DNA of 64,000 nt from Lachancea dasiensis (GCA_900074725.1 LT598458.1:1426001-1490000), one strand, 5' to 3'. Positions 30,385 through 43,370 are shown, numbered from the stretch's first letter. Numbers and translations: made by a program. The notes: generated by a model from the sequence alone, not told the origin.

Positions 30385-33300
30385 CTACATCTCTAGCAGC
30401 CTGCTGACTTTTTGCTGATGCGACGATTCTTTTGAAGACAAGATAGTCTTGAGCAAACTAATAAAATGCAGATTTTTTTCACTTTCCATTTCAGCTTTGG
30501 ACCTTTCGGACAGTTCATACGCCTTGTTTATAATGTCGGTTGGTACTCTGGCCAGTCGAGCAACGTTGAGACCGTATGAATTATGAGCGGGTCCTTGTTT
30601 CAATCTGTAAAGAAATACAACGGTGGGCCATTTCTCACCGGAGCGTTTCTCTTCCATATAGGCCATGTGGTAGTTTTGCAACAATGGTGATTGGATAGAT
30701 CCCAAAATAGGATAATGCGTAATGAAGAGGATAAATGGGCACATTCTTTTCAGGTCAAGGAAATAATTGATTATTGAGTATGATATGCTGATGCCATCAG
30801 TTGTTCCAGTCCCCCTTCCTACCTCATCCAGTAGAAGCAAAGACCTTTCTCCAGAGTTTTTTATGATGTCAAGCATCTCAAGCATTTCGACTTTGAAGGT
30901 AGAGTCACCTTTAACAAGATTATCGTGAGCACCAATGCGCGTGAAGATGCTTTCAAAAATGGGCAACTCCGCGGTGTCCGCTGGAACAAAAGACCCAATT
31001 TGTGCTAATATACTAATAAGAGCAACTTGGCGTATGAACGATGATTTACCACCCATGTTTGGACCGGTTATAATCATTACCTTGTTTTGGTCCCTTTTCA
31101 TGTAAATATCGTTGGCCACATAATTCACGTCTAGAGATTCAATGATCGGATTCCTACCATTTCTAACCTTGACATGAGACATATCGTCATTGAACTTTGG
31201 TCGCACGTAGTTGCGATGTAACGAAGAAGCCGCTAATGAAAGTAGGCAGTCAAATTTAGCCAAATTTTCTATAACTTGCTTCAAAAGTAGGTGGTGTTTG
31301 CTTATACGCCCGAGAAAGGCTCTAAAATGTTCTTCGCAGATAACCATCAGGAGACTTTTATGGTATTCTACTTGTTCCACTAATTTAGTTGTCTCCGGAG
31401 TTCTGAACCTGCTAAGCACTTTGGTGCTAGATACCTTCACCCATTCCTTGGGTAGGCCGGCAAGCTGGCTATTTCTAACTTCGATTAGGTAATCAACTTC
31501 GTCCCTAAAACAAAACCTAGGTCTTTTCAATAAACGCCTTATTGCATCTAATTCCTCCTTCAGTTGCTCCCGAACATTTTCAATGTCTTTCATTTTCGAG
31601 GTGATCTCGTCAGATTGGTCATAATTCGTTAAGTTGAAAAACTCAACGCACTTCTTTTCCTTGTCCTTTTCAACAACAGCGGCAGTATTTATCATGCTAA
31701 GCAACTTGGCGATGTCGACCTCACGTAGCGCATCGTCTAATTGAAGTAGCACGGAAGTTAGGAGTGTTGAACTTTTGTGTACTCGTCCATTAGGGTTGAC
31801 AACGTTATCTTGAAAGTAGTAATGATGATTTGTGAAATGCTTGGCAACTATATCAAGATGCTTCAAAAAATAGTACACTTCTTTTCGTGAAGTCTGGCCG
31901 TAAGATAACCTATTGAGGTTTCTCAGCAAGTCTGGGGTATCTTTTATACTGTTACTGAGCCCCTCCATGAATATATTGGTAATCTCCTGCTTCAAACATT
32001 CGATGCCATCTAATCTATCATTGATGGCAGCTATGTCAATCAGAGGTTTCGAGATCCATTCCCGCAGTAGCCTATAACCATAAGACGTCCTGGTATGATC
32101 CAAGAGCCACAGCAAAGAGCCCTTCCTTGTATGATCGGTTTGGTTCTCGAAAATTTCCAGGCTCTCTAGGGTATTTGGCGAAAGAAGCATGCTGGCCATG
32201 GTGCTGAATGGCTTATAGTTGTGGGGCATATCTAGAACCTTTTCGGTATTGTAGGACTCAAGATATCTGCGAAGTTTACTTCGGAGCTCATGAATGCATG
32301 GGTCTAGATCCAGTCCCTTGAACGCGTCATCGTCCGCATCCTCTGGAATTAAAGTATCGTCCATCTGAAAGTTTATCTCAGGAAGCTGCAACTTCAGAAA
32401 ATTAACAACAAAACTGGGCACGTCGTTTGCCAAAACGACTTCGATGGGATTAAGATAGGATATTCGCTTATCTATCTCAGTTTTAGATTTCACCCTGTCG
32501 CTGAAGCTGTCGTAAATAATTTCACCGCTTGTCAATTGGACAGACAAAATCCAATAATTGCAGAACCTGCCACTTTCTTCGACCTTTAGCGCCCATATAG
32601 AGTTAGGCTTTTCTCTATGATCAATGTCGGTTCCATTAAAAGTTTCGTTGATGTCGAATGTTGCTTTGGTAAACACTTTGTCAACCTGTCTTCTAAACAC
32701 GCCGCTGGACGTCCCTGTGACCTTTTTTATCGCTTGAGTTTCAACTTGTTCCACTACTCCAACCTTCAAATTGTGGTGCAAAAGTCTTTGGAGATGTACT
32801 TGTAGCCTGTTTTCTGGAATGCTACAATATGCCAGCTGCCTGTGAGATTTGTCTTCCGGGCTGGAGTCGTCTAGACTTATTTTGCCCTTTATTAACATGA
32901 TCTGCAGTATTTTACTAACCGTTACCGCGTCCATGGCGAAAAATTTGTACTTGTAACCGACCCTGACCGCCAGTATTTTGTCCATGTGCAGTAGTTTAAG
33001 CTCCTTGACTTGCTGATCCAAAGGCGTCAGTTTTCCAGCTTTTTGCCGCTTAGCGGCAGGTAGCTCCTCTTCAACTTCTATGGAGTTCTCTCGATCGGCA
33101 TCTCGATCAATTGTGCCTGAGGCCCTCTTTCGTAGCGCCTCGGACACTTTGCTAGAAAATAGCAATGAGTCGTTTGAGCTCAATCGTGTACTTGGTGTCT
33201 CATGACCATTGGATTTTGAGAAGTTAAACTCCTGGAGAACCGGCGTTGTAGAGCTGACACTCTGTGTGGGATCAGGCCGGTATTGTGGTTGCACACCCTT

Positions 33301-33429
33301 CGGGCTTTCATTCACGCGTTCCTCGGGACCAGATTTTGCGCTCTCAGCACCAAAGCTTTCGACCTTATTGCTGTTCGACTTGTTGGAATTGGACTTGAAG
33401 AACTTACTAATCGCAGGCTGGTAAGGCAT
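30385..33429 (-). CDS. MSH3: DNA mismatch-repair protein Msh3
   Basis: This 1014-residue MutS homologue pairs with Msh2 as MutSbeta, which binds insertion-deletion loops. The N-terminus has a PCNA-binding box, Q-P-A-I-S-K-F-F at residues 4-11, followed by a disordered linker. The mismatch-binding, connector and lever domains follow from about 135. The ATPase has Walker A TGPNMGGKSS near 786, Walker B LLLLDEVGRGTGTTDG near 860 and the FITHYP switch near 895. The C-terminal helix-turn-helix region (about 960-1014) supports dimerisation. It converges on FPK1 with 77 bases between and diverges from CDC39, as YCR091W-YCR092C-YCR093W. Confidence 0.97.
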   Translation of the reverse strand: MPYQPAISKFFKSNSNKSNSNKVESFGAESAKSGPEERVNESPKGVQPQYRPDPTQSVSSTTPVLQEFNFSKSNGHETPSTRLSSNDSLLFSSKVSEALRKRASGTIDRDADRENSIEVEEELPAAKRQKAGKLTPLDQQVKELKLLHMDKILAVRVGYKYKFFAMDAVTVSKILQIMLIKGKISLDDSSPEDKSHRQLAYCSIPENRLQVHLQRLLHHNLKVGVVEQVETQAIKKVTGTSSGVFRRQVDKVFTKATFDINETFNGTDIDHREKPNSIWALKVEESGRFCNYWILSVQLTSGEIIYDSFSDRVKSKTEIDKRISYLNPIEVVLANDVPSFVVNFLKLQLPEINFQMDDTLIPEDADDDAFKGLDLDPCIHELRSKLRRYLESYNTEKVLDMPHNYKPFSTMASMLLSPNTLESLEIFENQTDHTRKGSLLWLLDHTRTSYGYRLLREWISKPLIDIAAINDRLDGIECLKQEITNIFMEGLSNSIKDTPDLLRNLNRLSYGQTSRKEVYYFLKHLDIVAKHFTNHHYYFQDNVVNPNGRVHKSSTLLTSVLLQLDDALREVDIAKLLSMINTAAVVEKDKEKKCVEFFNLTNYDQSDEITSKMKDIENVREQLKEELDAIRRLLKRPRFCFRDEVDYLIEVRNSQLAGLPKEWVKVSSTKVLSRFRTPETTKLVEQVEYHKSLLMVICEEHFRAFLGRISKHHLLLKQVIENLAKFDCLLSLAASSLHRNYVRPKFNDDMSHVKVRNGRNPIIESLDVNYVANDIYMKRDQNKVMIITGPNMGGKSSFIRQVALISILAQIGSFVPADTAELPIFESIFTRIGAHDNLVKGDSTFKVEMLEMLDIIKNSGERSLLLLDEVGRGTGTTDGISISYSIINYFLDLKRMCPFILFITHYPILGSIQSPLLQNYHMAYMEEKRSGEKWPTVVFLYRLKQGPAHNSYGLNVARLARVPTDIINKAYELSERSKAEMESEKNLHFISLLKTILSSKESSHQQKVSRLLEM

Positions 33430-34563
33430 AGAGCTTTAGCATGGTGTTCTCGAAGGCGGTAAGATGCTTAGTGCAATAATAGCTCGTTATGAATCAAGTG
33501 CAACAATCGTGCACAACGACTACCTAGTAAGCCATCGATGTAGATGCGGCAATAGGACAAGCTCAACTGCTAATAAGAGACTCATGTTAATCCCGTTTGC
33601 TAAATCTCAGCTGCCATAGAAGTTCTGAGGAGTTATATATATGGTAAATAAACTTGATGTGCGATTTTGACCCCCTCTGTCTTCGGCATAAGGTCCTACA
33701 CACATCTTAGGTAGAATCCTATCGACTATTGGTAGGTATCAATCCTCAACACTACTGAAGTAGTTAAATCTTGCCGGTACTTTTCAATGGCTGTCCAAAA
33801 TTTGAGTAGCATATTAAAATTAATGCTTTTGTCCAATTTTTTCGCATTTAAGTCTTTATCAGCTTGTGACACATATTTATCGTATAATACTTTCAAATAT
33901 TACTCTCAGCATCGGAACAGCATCTTAGAGGGTGAGAAATCTATATAAATCATCGAGGCGGCCACTTCGTTGGATTTTCAAGAGGTTCGGAGGACTAAAA
34001 TTATGATTTATTCCACCAACGTCTTGGTCAAAGGTATTTGACTGATGTGACCCTCGGGTCAGCGTGCTACCAGGGGACACAGCATTAAAACACTGCCGTC
34101 ACTGCGCTTCTAGTCCTACTTCTTGAATTAACTGGAAATGTCGCCTGAATCATTCTCTCCTTTACCGTCACCTTGACTTCCGGGTAACGTGATTCTTCAT
34201 TGGGGCAAAATTTTCAAAATTCTGTCCTTTACACATAGCGTAAAATAGACGTTTAATAATGTTTTGGCGCCATCCAGATTGACCGATCAAGGAGTAATCC
34301 AACGTTACCGCTATAAACAGCAGAAATTACGGCTCACTGGCGGCCTAAAAACTCTTTAGGTGACTAAAAGTACGTACCCGCTGAGTCATTGGCTCCATTG
34401 CCCTTATTTGGTTGCATTTTAAGGAGAATTCTGTCGATCAAAGGAATCTGCTCCAGGTTCAGTTACCTAGCAATTGGCGTCCTTCGACAACGTTTTCTAG
34501 ACAAGCCGAGTACTAACGCAATTATTGACACTCGTAGGAACTCCTATTCACGCTTTTTAATAT
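33430..34563. other. Divergent promoter region MSH3/CDC39
   Basis: The 1134 bases hold both promoters. A TATATATATGG box sits at about 33635. A coherent set of splice signals, GTACGT at 34370, TACTAAC at 34511-34517 and TAG ending 34537, could form a 168-base intron in the CDC39 5' untranslated region. No other gene was seen. Confidence 0.45.
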
Positions 34564-37500
34564 ATGCATACAAAGCAGCAGCTTCCAACGCACGACAGCA
34601 ACTTAGAGGATAACCAAGCTGCCCAGATCATTATAACCCAGATTAGCGTCCTCATTACAAGTCTCAACAGGTACAATTGCCGTGAAATAGAGCAAGAGAT
34701 ACACAGCATCTTAGAGAGATCGCCACTCAACGTATATCTCAAGTACTGGAAGAGAGTGTTACCGTTAGTTTCGGTTCACATAAAGTCACACCATAAGCTT
34801 GATATTGAAGAGGACCCTCTACATCATCTGGTGTACCGCTTACTGCAGGATCTCAAATACAGAAACACCGACGTTGTCGAGGCAGTTAGAACGCAAGTTT
34901 TGCTGAACCCTAATTCTGAGGCCCATACAAGCTTGAACCTCCAAGACATTATCCAGACTCTAGACCCAGTGGTTGATCAGCAAATAATCAGCCAGCTTGA
35001 CCCATCTGCTACAATTAGACGTTTGACGAAATTAAAGAACCTCACAATGAATGCTGCTCAGTCTTTACAACATTTCTTGGCCACAGAATCTCCAAGTACT
35101 TTGGAACAAAATTTGAGTAGCTTACTGTGCTCACTGCGTGGTGAAAACTTGAATGACTTTGTTGCTCTGATTCTCTCTGAGCTCTTGGCTCCAGGATCGC
35201 AAAATATACAACAAACGGGCTCTGCATGGTTCACCCCCGTGGCGATCGGCGAAGCAGGCCAAAGGGGTAGTCAAGTTTCCAATGCCTTGACCAAGTTAGG
35301 TCCATCAGCGGTTAATTGGAATCGCGTTTTCAATCTCATGTCCACCAAATACTTTCTGGATCGTCCAATATCTGTTTCATTGGCATCGCTGAATGCACTT
35401 GTAGCAGCTCTAAATCGGGGCCGATTAATCGATCAATTTCTAGGCTGTGATTGGAATGCTCAGTTCAAACTTAATGTTTGCCTTCTTTTCCACAAATGGA
35501 ATCTACAACAGGGTTGTGTTGATCTTTTAAGCATGCCAGATATTAAGAAAATTTCTAACGGCCTCTCAAGTGCAAACTCCAAGGACACTTTACTCTCTCT
35601 AAGATCAATTGCAAGACTAGATGTGGAGATTTTTCTTTTGCGGGAGGAGCTATCGGGGAATCCAATGCTGCCAGTGTTCCAAGAATGCTTCTTCGAGGAT
35701 TACGATTTTGCCCCGGAGTTTCTGGCTTTAGCTGTGATGACCGAGGCGAAACACTTCTCGATGATAGTTGACAATGCCGCAATTATTGACGATCTACTTA
35801 TTACCCTACTCGTAAAAGTCTTCGAGAAGATGCCCTCTTCGCTTTCTGACTTGATAAAGCAATTGCCGTTTGATAAAGTAATTGACTTGGGTCTTGTAAT
35901 AATTCGCAAGGACTCATCGCCTTTATCAGGGTTGACGCAAATCCTTTACGATGAAAAGCAGCTAGAACAATTTTTAGGTTCATTACCTTTTTCAGAGGCT
36001 TTGAAAGCTACCGCCAGCGCTAATAAAGTTGGCTGGACAGGCTTCGAAGAATTTTTGAAAACAAAACTTACAAATGAAACAGTGCCGGTCATGCTCGATT
36101 TTCTAGAAATTCAAGCCAAAATGGATGAATCCAATACTCCTTTTTTTACCTCAAAAGTATACGACCTGCCTGCATTGCACTATGCGGTCACTCTTCTGAG
36201 CTCGTTCAACTTGAACCAAGCGCAAAGAGAGAATCTAGAAGACATTCAATTCTCCCTCATACTTGCTTTCCCTAGACTGATAAATTTTGGTTTTGGACAC
36301 GACAAGGCCATCTTAGCCAATGGGGACCTTGCCACTATCCCAATGGATGTTGAAAAGGAAATGCAAAACTACCTTCAAAAAATGTACAGTGGAGAGTTAG
36401 CTATCAAGGATGTCATCGAAATTTTAAGGAGGTTGAGGGATAGCGATGATCCACATGATCAAGATCTGTTTGCATGTATGACTCATGCAGTAATTGCCGA
36501 GTCTAACTTTTTCAAAGATTACCCATTAGAAGCGCTGGCCACTACTTCCGTACTCTTCGGCTCTATGATTTTATTTCAGCTTCTGAGAGGATTTGTTCTC
36601 GATGTTGCGTTTAACGTTATTCTTAAATTTGCGCGAGACGGCACAGATTCCAAGATGTTTAAGTTCTCGGTTCAGGCCCTGTATGCATTTCGCATGAAGC
36701 TCAAAGAATTTCCTCATTATTGCAGGCATTTGATTGAGGCAGTGCCAGCGCTTCAAAGTCAACCTCAAATTTTTCAAACTCTAAGCCAAGCAGCATCACA
36801 AGCTTCAGATCGTGCGAGCACTGTGCAAAGCAAAATCCGTAGAGCACCAGAAATGATGGCGTTGAATTTTTTCTCTATCAATGAAGTTCCTCCAAAAGTT
36901 ATTCAAGAAACTCCACCTAAAGAGGTGACAGAAAAAATACTTTTCATCGTCAATAACATTACTGAAGATAACTTCGCTGGTAAGATAGATGGCTTCAAAT
37001 CAAATCTCAAAGAGAGTTACTATGGCTGGTTTTCCAACTATTTAGTAAATGAGCGCGCGAAGACCGAACCAAATTACCATTCGCTTTATTCAAGACTTGT
37101 GAACTCGATGGATTCCAAGTTGCTTAATGACTACGTGTTAAACGCTACATATAAGCAGCTATTCTTACTACTGTCCATGAAAGAAGTTCAACCCAATGAG
37201 AAAAATCATTTGAAGAACTTAGGCTCATGGCTTGGCAGTATCACACTTGCATCCAACAGAGCCATAAAATATAGCAATATCGCGTTCAGGGAACTACTGC
37301 TTGATGCTCATCGTGGAAGTCGTCTTGAGATCGTGGTTCCATTCGTCACAAAGGTGTTGCAACAGGCAGCTAACTCGAAAGTATTCAGACCGCCCAATCC
37401 TTGGACCTTGGGAATTTTGAAAGTATTACGCGAGTTGAATGAAAAGGCTGAGTGGAGGTTAAACCTTACTTTTGAGGTTGAGGTGCTGTTTAAGGCATTG

Positions 37501-38720
37501 AAAATTAAGATGATCGATGTGGAGCCCTCGGCTTATATTGATAACCCAGACAGTATGGCTATTCTCAGTGGCCAAATAAATGCTTTAACTGTGGAGCAGC
37601 AACAGACTGAGCAACAACAGCAAGTCACCATAATGCAACAGTATCAACAACAATTTCTGTTGATGCAACACCAGCAACAGCAGTCGCAGCAGACCCCACA
37701 ACCGCCGCTGCCCCTACAACAACCACCGCCACAACAACAACAACAACAGCAACAACAACAGCAACAACATCAACAACCACAATCACACCAGCAAACCCAA
37801 AACAGACTGCCTGCGGGGATTCCTGCAGGTTTAGACCAACCTCCCACAAGTGAAGGAAATCCGAGCGATACCCCATTCAGTACATTACTTGGTAGTACCT
37901 TATTTGTCACTCATCCAGACTTGAAGCGTGTATTTCAAATGGCTCTTGCCAAGTCCGTTCGTGAGGTTTTGGTCCCAGCCGTTGACAAATCATCGAGTAT
38001 CGCAGTTATCACCACAGTTAATATTATTTTGAAGGACTTTGCAACCGAAGTCAATGACATAAAACTGAAATCTGCGGCAGTTACGATGGTGCGTCATTTA
38101 GCACAGAGTTTAGCTCGTGCTACGTCGATTGAACTTCTGAAAGATACAATACGATCTACAACCCAATCACTGGCTCCCAACCTCATGAATGTTCCTAATT
38201 CACCAATTGAGGAGCTTAATACTGCTATAAATGACAACATTGGAATTGCCTTGGCGCTCATTGAAAAGGCCACCGTCGACAAAGCGATTTTGTACGTTGG
38301 AGAACAACTAATGCAAGCTGTTGCGGTCAGAAGGTATCACAAAGAGAGAAGGTCCGATCAGTTATTTCTTGCTCAGAATGCTAGTACCTATTCTCTGAAC
38401 CTTCCGGAGCCTCTCGGGTTAAAGGCTTCTGGTGTCACTCCTCAACAGTTCAAAATATACGAAGAGTTCGGGAATGGGGCTTCGCTCGATAAAGGGCTTG
38501 TTAGCAGTAATCCGGGCTTATCGACAGAAGGCTCCGTAAGCTCCTCTCAATCGCAGGGTTTGAACCAACAGTTGATACAACAACAACAACAACAACAACA
38601 ACGTGAAGAATTGCAACAACATCAGCACCTCCAGAAGCTCCAGCTACAGCAACAACAGCAGCAACAGGAGCAACAGCAACAACTTCAAAAGCTCCAAAAG
38701 CTACAGCAGCAGCAAGAACT

Positions 38721-38759
<39 letters not shown>

Positions 38760-41151
38760 GCAACAACAGCAGGAAGTACAACAGCAACAACAACAACAGC
38801 AACAACAGCAACAGCAACAGCAACAACAACAACAACTTTTGATGCAGCAATTACAGCAGCCACAGGGCCAATCCCAGCCTGGAACTCCACAGTTACAGCC
38901 CCAAGCTGCAATTCAATTAGAGCTTGAACAAAGCCACAGGGTTCTAGTTCTTCTTATGGATAACCTGGTTGCTCAAATAAAGGATAATGCCACTAAGACG
39001 CTCGCGACTTTGGGACCAGAAAATGGTATCAACGATATTTTACTCCAAATTTTAACGCTCATCTCAAGAAGTAACCAGAAAGATCAGCTGGCTCTCAAGG
39101 TTTCACAAGCTGTTGTGAACAGCATGTTTGCCACCAGTGAAAGTTTACTGTGTCGCGAGGTTCTGTCGCTGCTATTAGAGAAGCTCTGTTCCTTGTCCGT
39201 TGTGGCGAGGAAAGATGTTGTATGGTGGTTAGTTTACGCGCTTGATGTTCGGAAGTTCAATGTCCCTGTCATTAGATCACTACTGGAAGTCAATCTCATA
39301 AACGCAACAGAGCTGGATGAGGTTTTAGTTGTAACCATGAAGAGTGGCATGGAGGGTTCCATTGAATTTTCGATAAATTTACTGAAAAGTGTTGTTCTGT
39401 CTGCAAATCCACTCTTCATGAGATCAGAATTCTTACAAACAATTTCGTTTTTGCATAAGGTTAATAGCGCGTTAACCAACTCCTTCTTTGACGAATTTGA
39501 AAACTCAAAGATACTGCCATTAAGCGGAAATGTCAACGCTACTGATCAAGAGAAAATGTCTCTGGTCTTCACCGAATGGGTCAAACTACTTCAGAGGGTC
39601 CCGGATGACGATATAAGTGTAGTGGTTTTCATTCGACAAATGATTGAGAAAGGTGTCTTGAGCTCAACGGAAGGAATGGTTAAATTTACTAACGCAGCTC
39701 TAGAACTATCTGTTAGTTCCTTCAAAGAAAGTGATCCTACCAGCGACGTATTCATCGCCACTGATGCTTTTAGCAAACTAATCGTAAAACTTTTGATACT
39801 ACAAGAATTCACAGATATGACACGCGCAGACTATTTTAAGCTCATGATTTCTGTTATCACTATGGTCATTTCCGAGGATCATGGTCGCATGCGCGAAGGT
39901 TTCAATGAGAGGCCCTATTTCAGGTTGATTTCGAGCCTCCTTTGTGAGTGGGAGTGTGTGAGTGGCCATAACTTCATCAAAATGGGAGATCAACAATGCA
40001 GGTCAGAGTTGGTGGAATTCAACTTTGATTTCTACAATATCATTGCCTCTTTCCTACATTCAACACAACCAATAGCCTTTCCAGGGTTTTCATTTGCGTG
40101 GATAACTCTGATATCTCACAGGATGTTTCTACCAAAGATGTTAAGATTACCAGAAAAAGCTGGTTGGGCAAAGCTTGTCCTATTGTTCACCGATCTACTA
40201 AAATTCATGGCACAGTACACCAAGAAGAACGATGTTCCAGATGCAGTCTCCGTTGTTTACAAAGGCGCATTGAGGATATTTTTAGCGGTAGCCAATGATG
40301 CACCGGGCTTTTTGGTAGAGAATCACTATGAACTGCTGAACAACTTGCCCCATGTTTACATGCAGCTGAGAAACATTATTTTGAGTGCGATTCCAAAAAA
40401 TTTGGTCGTACCAAACCCTTACGACCCTAATCTGGTTATAGACGATGTCATAGGATGCCATGATGCTCCAACTGTTTTCTACGACCCAGTGCAAGACTTG
40501 CATGCTTTGAAAAAGCCAGTGGACAATTACTTGAGAATACCCAGTACTTCTTTACAGAGAGCTATAACCACTGGCATCTTTAAGCCCGAATACCAGAAGG
40601 ATAACGGTATCGGTTATGATACAGTTTCGGTCGACACAAAATTGATAAACGCTATCGTTTTCCATGTAGGAATTGAAGCTGCTTTAGAAAAGCACAAAAC
40701 TACGGCCACTGCAATTTTCAACACGAAATCGTCCTATTACACGTTATTGGCAAGTTTACTGAATGATGGCAACAGCGAAGTGAGGTTTCACGTAGTACAA
40801 GCCATCGCAAACCAGCTGCGTTATCCAAATGCCCATACACATTGGTTCAATTATGTGCTGAAAAATTTTTTCTTTGCCGAAGACTGGGGTTCGAATAAAG
40901 CTGAGATTCAAGAGATTATCGTTAGAACACTTCTTGAGCGCATCGTCACAAATAAACCTCATTGCTGGGGGGCAGTTGTGACATTTGCAGACCTGTTAAA
41001 AGCGCCTGGCGCCTCCATTACCACCTTTCAGTTTATTAAAGATGTTCCAGAAGTCGAGTTAATTATCAAACACCTTTCCAAGTATATTGTGAGCTCCCAG
41101 GAAGTTGTAGATACCAACGAAGACGGGGTATTGGTGGCTTCTGAAGCTTGA
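34564..41151 (+). CDS. CDC39: CCR4-NOT scaffold Not1 (Cdc39)
   Basis: The product is 2195 residues against 2108 in S. cerevisiae. It is the platform of the CCR4-NOT deadenylase and transcription complex. The N-terminal helical repeats match along their length (CSLRGENLNDFVALILSE, WNRVFNLMSTKYFL). The MIF4G-like domain that binds Caf1/Pop2 occupies about 770-1005. A Gln-rich linker follows (37591-37800, residues about 1009-1079). A second, longer Gln tract is at 38571-38860 (about 1336-1432), after the Caf40-binding region. The C-terminal Not1 superfamily domain (from about 1640) binds Not2/Not5 and ends with VVSSQEVV-like VSSQEVVDT. The start is the first ATG after an in-frame stop at 34558. 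Both Gln tracts account for the extra length. Confidence 0.98.
37591..37800 (+). repeat. CAA/CAG-rich tract 1 in CDC39
   Basis: Mixed CAA and CAG codons with occasional His, Pro and Leu. It lies in the linker between the MIF4G-like domain and the next helical domain, where S. cerevisiae Not1 is also Gln-rich. Confidence 0.9.
38571..38860 (+). repeat. CAA/CAG-rich tract 2 in CDC39
   Basis: This longer tract contains runs of CAA and CAG (for example 38721-38772), interrupted by Leu-Gln-Lys repeats. In S. cerevisiae Not1 the matching linker is Gln-rich but shorter, so it has expanded here. Confidence 0.9.
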
Positions 41152-41485
41152 TTGAAGCTTCTTGAAGCTATAATATTTTCACCATCGAGGAATGTTTTAT
41201 TGAATGAATAACAAGTACGCGAGCCTATCGGAGATACGCTTGCTCCATTTGGAATCGCGAGCGCTATTTTACGCACAGCAAGTAAAGCCGATAGAAGGAG
41301 GAGCTCAAGGTTATTGGAAATTAGCTGTAAGGCCTGTCGTATAAAGATATCATATAAGTCAATATTTCAATGTGGGATCCTCTCGAAAGTACTAAATAAG
41401 AAGTCACCATTCAGAACACGCCGCCCGGCTCATTATACGGTATTCTACGGCTTCGGACCACCTTCTATACAACTTAAAGCTAGAC
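41152..41485. other. Intergenic between CDC39 and the CDC50-family gene
   Basis: The 334 bases hold a terminator and a promoter for two tandem genes. The frame at 41314-41547 overlaps the next CDS and resembles nothing. No RNA gene or repeat was seen. Confidence 0.5.
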
Positions 41486-42670
41486 ATGGCGTGGCTTCGC
41501 AGGAGGCAGGCCAAAGATCCCAAATCAAACGAAAGTCTTATAGGTAAGTCCCGCCGCCCTCCTAACACAGCTTTTCGGCAACAACGACTCAAAGCATGGC
41601 AGCCTATCCTTTCACCTCAATCTGTCTTACCTCTTCTTATTCTGGTTAGTGCTATATTTGCCCCTATAGGCGTTGCTCTGATCATCACCGCCAACAATGT
41701 TCAAAATCTAAGCATCGACTATAGTCACTGTGGAGAGCTGGCTAATTCGCACAGCTTTACCCAAATTCCGTCAAAGTACGTCAATTCTCATTTCAAAAAG
41801 CGGACATCAGCTCATCCGGTATGGAGGCTCCAACAAGGCAGCAACGATCAAAACACAACTTGCGAGCTCCAATTTGAGATACCCACCGATGTGAAAAAGT
41901 CCATATACGTTTATTACCAACTCACCAACTTCTATCAAAATCACCGAAAATACGTACAATCGTTTGATATCAACCAACTAAAGGGCCAGGATATTGATGG
42001 TGATGATCTCACGTCAGATTGCAACCCCTTGCGTGTCAACGGTGAGAAGGTCGTTTACCCCTGTGGATTAATCGCGAATTCGGTGTTTAATGACACTTTC
42101 CAACATTTTCTTACAGGTATAAATGAAACCAAGCTTGACTATGGTCTCACCAATAAAAATATAGCTTGGAAAGCAGATCGTAATCGATACAAGAAGACAT
42201 CGTATAATGCCTCCCAAATTGTCCCTCCACCTAACTGGGCCCAAAAATACCCCGATGGCTACACTGACGAGAATATTCCGGATATTTCAAAGTGGGAAGA
42301 GCTTCAAGTATGGATGCGGACGGCAGGGCTACCGAAATTTTACAAATTAGCCCTCAAGAACGAAACTTCTACGCTACCGCATGGTACGTATCAAATGAAT
42401 ATTGGCTTAAACTACCCGGTTTCTGTATTCGGTGGGTCCAAGTCTTTTGTGATCACTACCAATAGCATTATTGGCGGACGAAACATGGCACTAGGAGTAT
42501 TATACCTGATCGTGGCAGGATTTTCAATATTTTTCGGGATTGTTTTCCTGGTAAAGCTGGTTGTACAACCAAGGAAACTCGGTGACCATTCATTTCTGAG
42601 TTTCGAAGACAACAATGATTCCGAGAATCGCTCAGTAACACAAGATATACCTCTGAGAGAGATCTTATAG
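41486..42670 (+). CDS. CDC50: P4-ATPase beta subunit of the Cdc50 family
   Basis: This 394-residue protein (391 in S. cerevisiae Cdc50) has two membrane segments: [20 protein letters not shown] near 47-67 and [26 protein letters not shown] near 333-358, with a large luminal domain between. Several N-glycosylation sites (NLS, NET, NDT, NAS) and paired cysteines are visible. The diagnostic QDIDGDD-like GQDIDGDDL and [24 protein letters not shown] stretches are typical. It chaperones P4-ATPase flippases such as Drs2 and is needed for phospholipid transport. S. cerevisiae has CDC50 (YCR094W) and its duplicate YNR048W at this place; this single gene fits both. I use the CDC50 name for the ancestor. 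Confidence 0.93.
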   Translation: MAWLRRRQAKDPKSNESLIGKSRRPPNTAFRQQRLKAWQPILSPQSVLPLLILVSAIFAPIGVALIITANNVQNLSIDYSHCGELANSHSFTQIPSKYVNSHFKKRTSAHPVWRLQQGSNDQNTTCELQFEIPTDVKKSIYVYYQLTNFYQNHRKYVQSFDINQLKGQDIDGDDLTSDCNPLRVNGEKVVYPCGLIANSVFNDTFQHFLTGINETKLDYGLTNKNIAWKADRNRYKKTSYNASQIVPPPNWAQKYPDGYTDENIPDISKWEELQVWMRTAGLPKFYKLALKNETSTLPHGTYQMNIGLNYPVSVFGGSKSFVITTNSIIGGRNMALGVLYLIVAGFSIFFGIVFLVKLVVQPRKLGDHSFLSFEDNNDSENRSVTQDIPLREIL

Positions 42671-43370
42671 TAGAGCGAGCTTTAGTTGAGGGCAAGATCC
42701 ACACCAGAATACTTAAAAAAAGTAACCTGATTCCAGCTAGAAGCACTGGATGCGATCCAAGAGAGTATCGTGAAAACGTGTTGAATACGTCAAAGGAAAA
42801 TGATGCGTTGGATAGTGGCAGAAACTGTATTGATCTGTAGCTACGCATAACGAGCAGACACCTTCTCCATTCCATTAGTCTGCTTGACTTGTCTGTCAAG
42901 CGCCTTTTTTTATTTTCTATCAGGGATACCTGCTTCATGATATCGGAGTCGCTCTCAGTCAAAGTCAAGCGGCCATTCTCCTTTTCAATCTACTGTAGGG
43001 TTCAAAAAAACACTTACGAGGCACCTGTTCTGAAATTATCAACTGCTGAATAGTCCACGCCACTAAATATTCAAAGTTATAAATATTAAGAGAAGTTCAC
43101 GGTCATTTGAAGCCTATCATCCATAAAAAGGCGTTCCAACATCGAGCTAGAAATTAACGGGGTCCGTGCTCCAGGTTCTATATGGATGGTATTGAAGTTT
43201 ATCATTACTTCGAAGTAGTTTGGTCATTTTCGTAGGAAACGTTACTTCAATATACAGTTATTCATTTTAAAGGTTTTAAAGGTTGCAAATGATAATAAGC
43301 CAAAGTGGACGTGTGAATAACAACGGCGCCACCAAATCTCTCCCAAGCAGCACTTAAATTAAGCCCAACC
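42671..43370. other. Intergenic between the CDC50-family gene and UBC1
   Basis: The 700 bases hold the flippase-subunit terminator and the UBC1 promoter. The minus-strand frame at 42468-42968 overlaps the gene to the left and has no resemblance to a protein. This is one junction of the non-syntenic insertion carrying UBC1 and the permease. Confidence 0.45.

Noticed and set aside
38501-38911. Minus-strand Val/Ala-rich frame of 136 codons
   Set aside because: It is the complement of the CDC39 glutamine tract.
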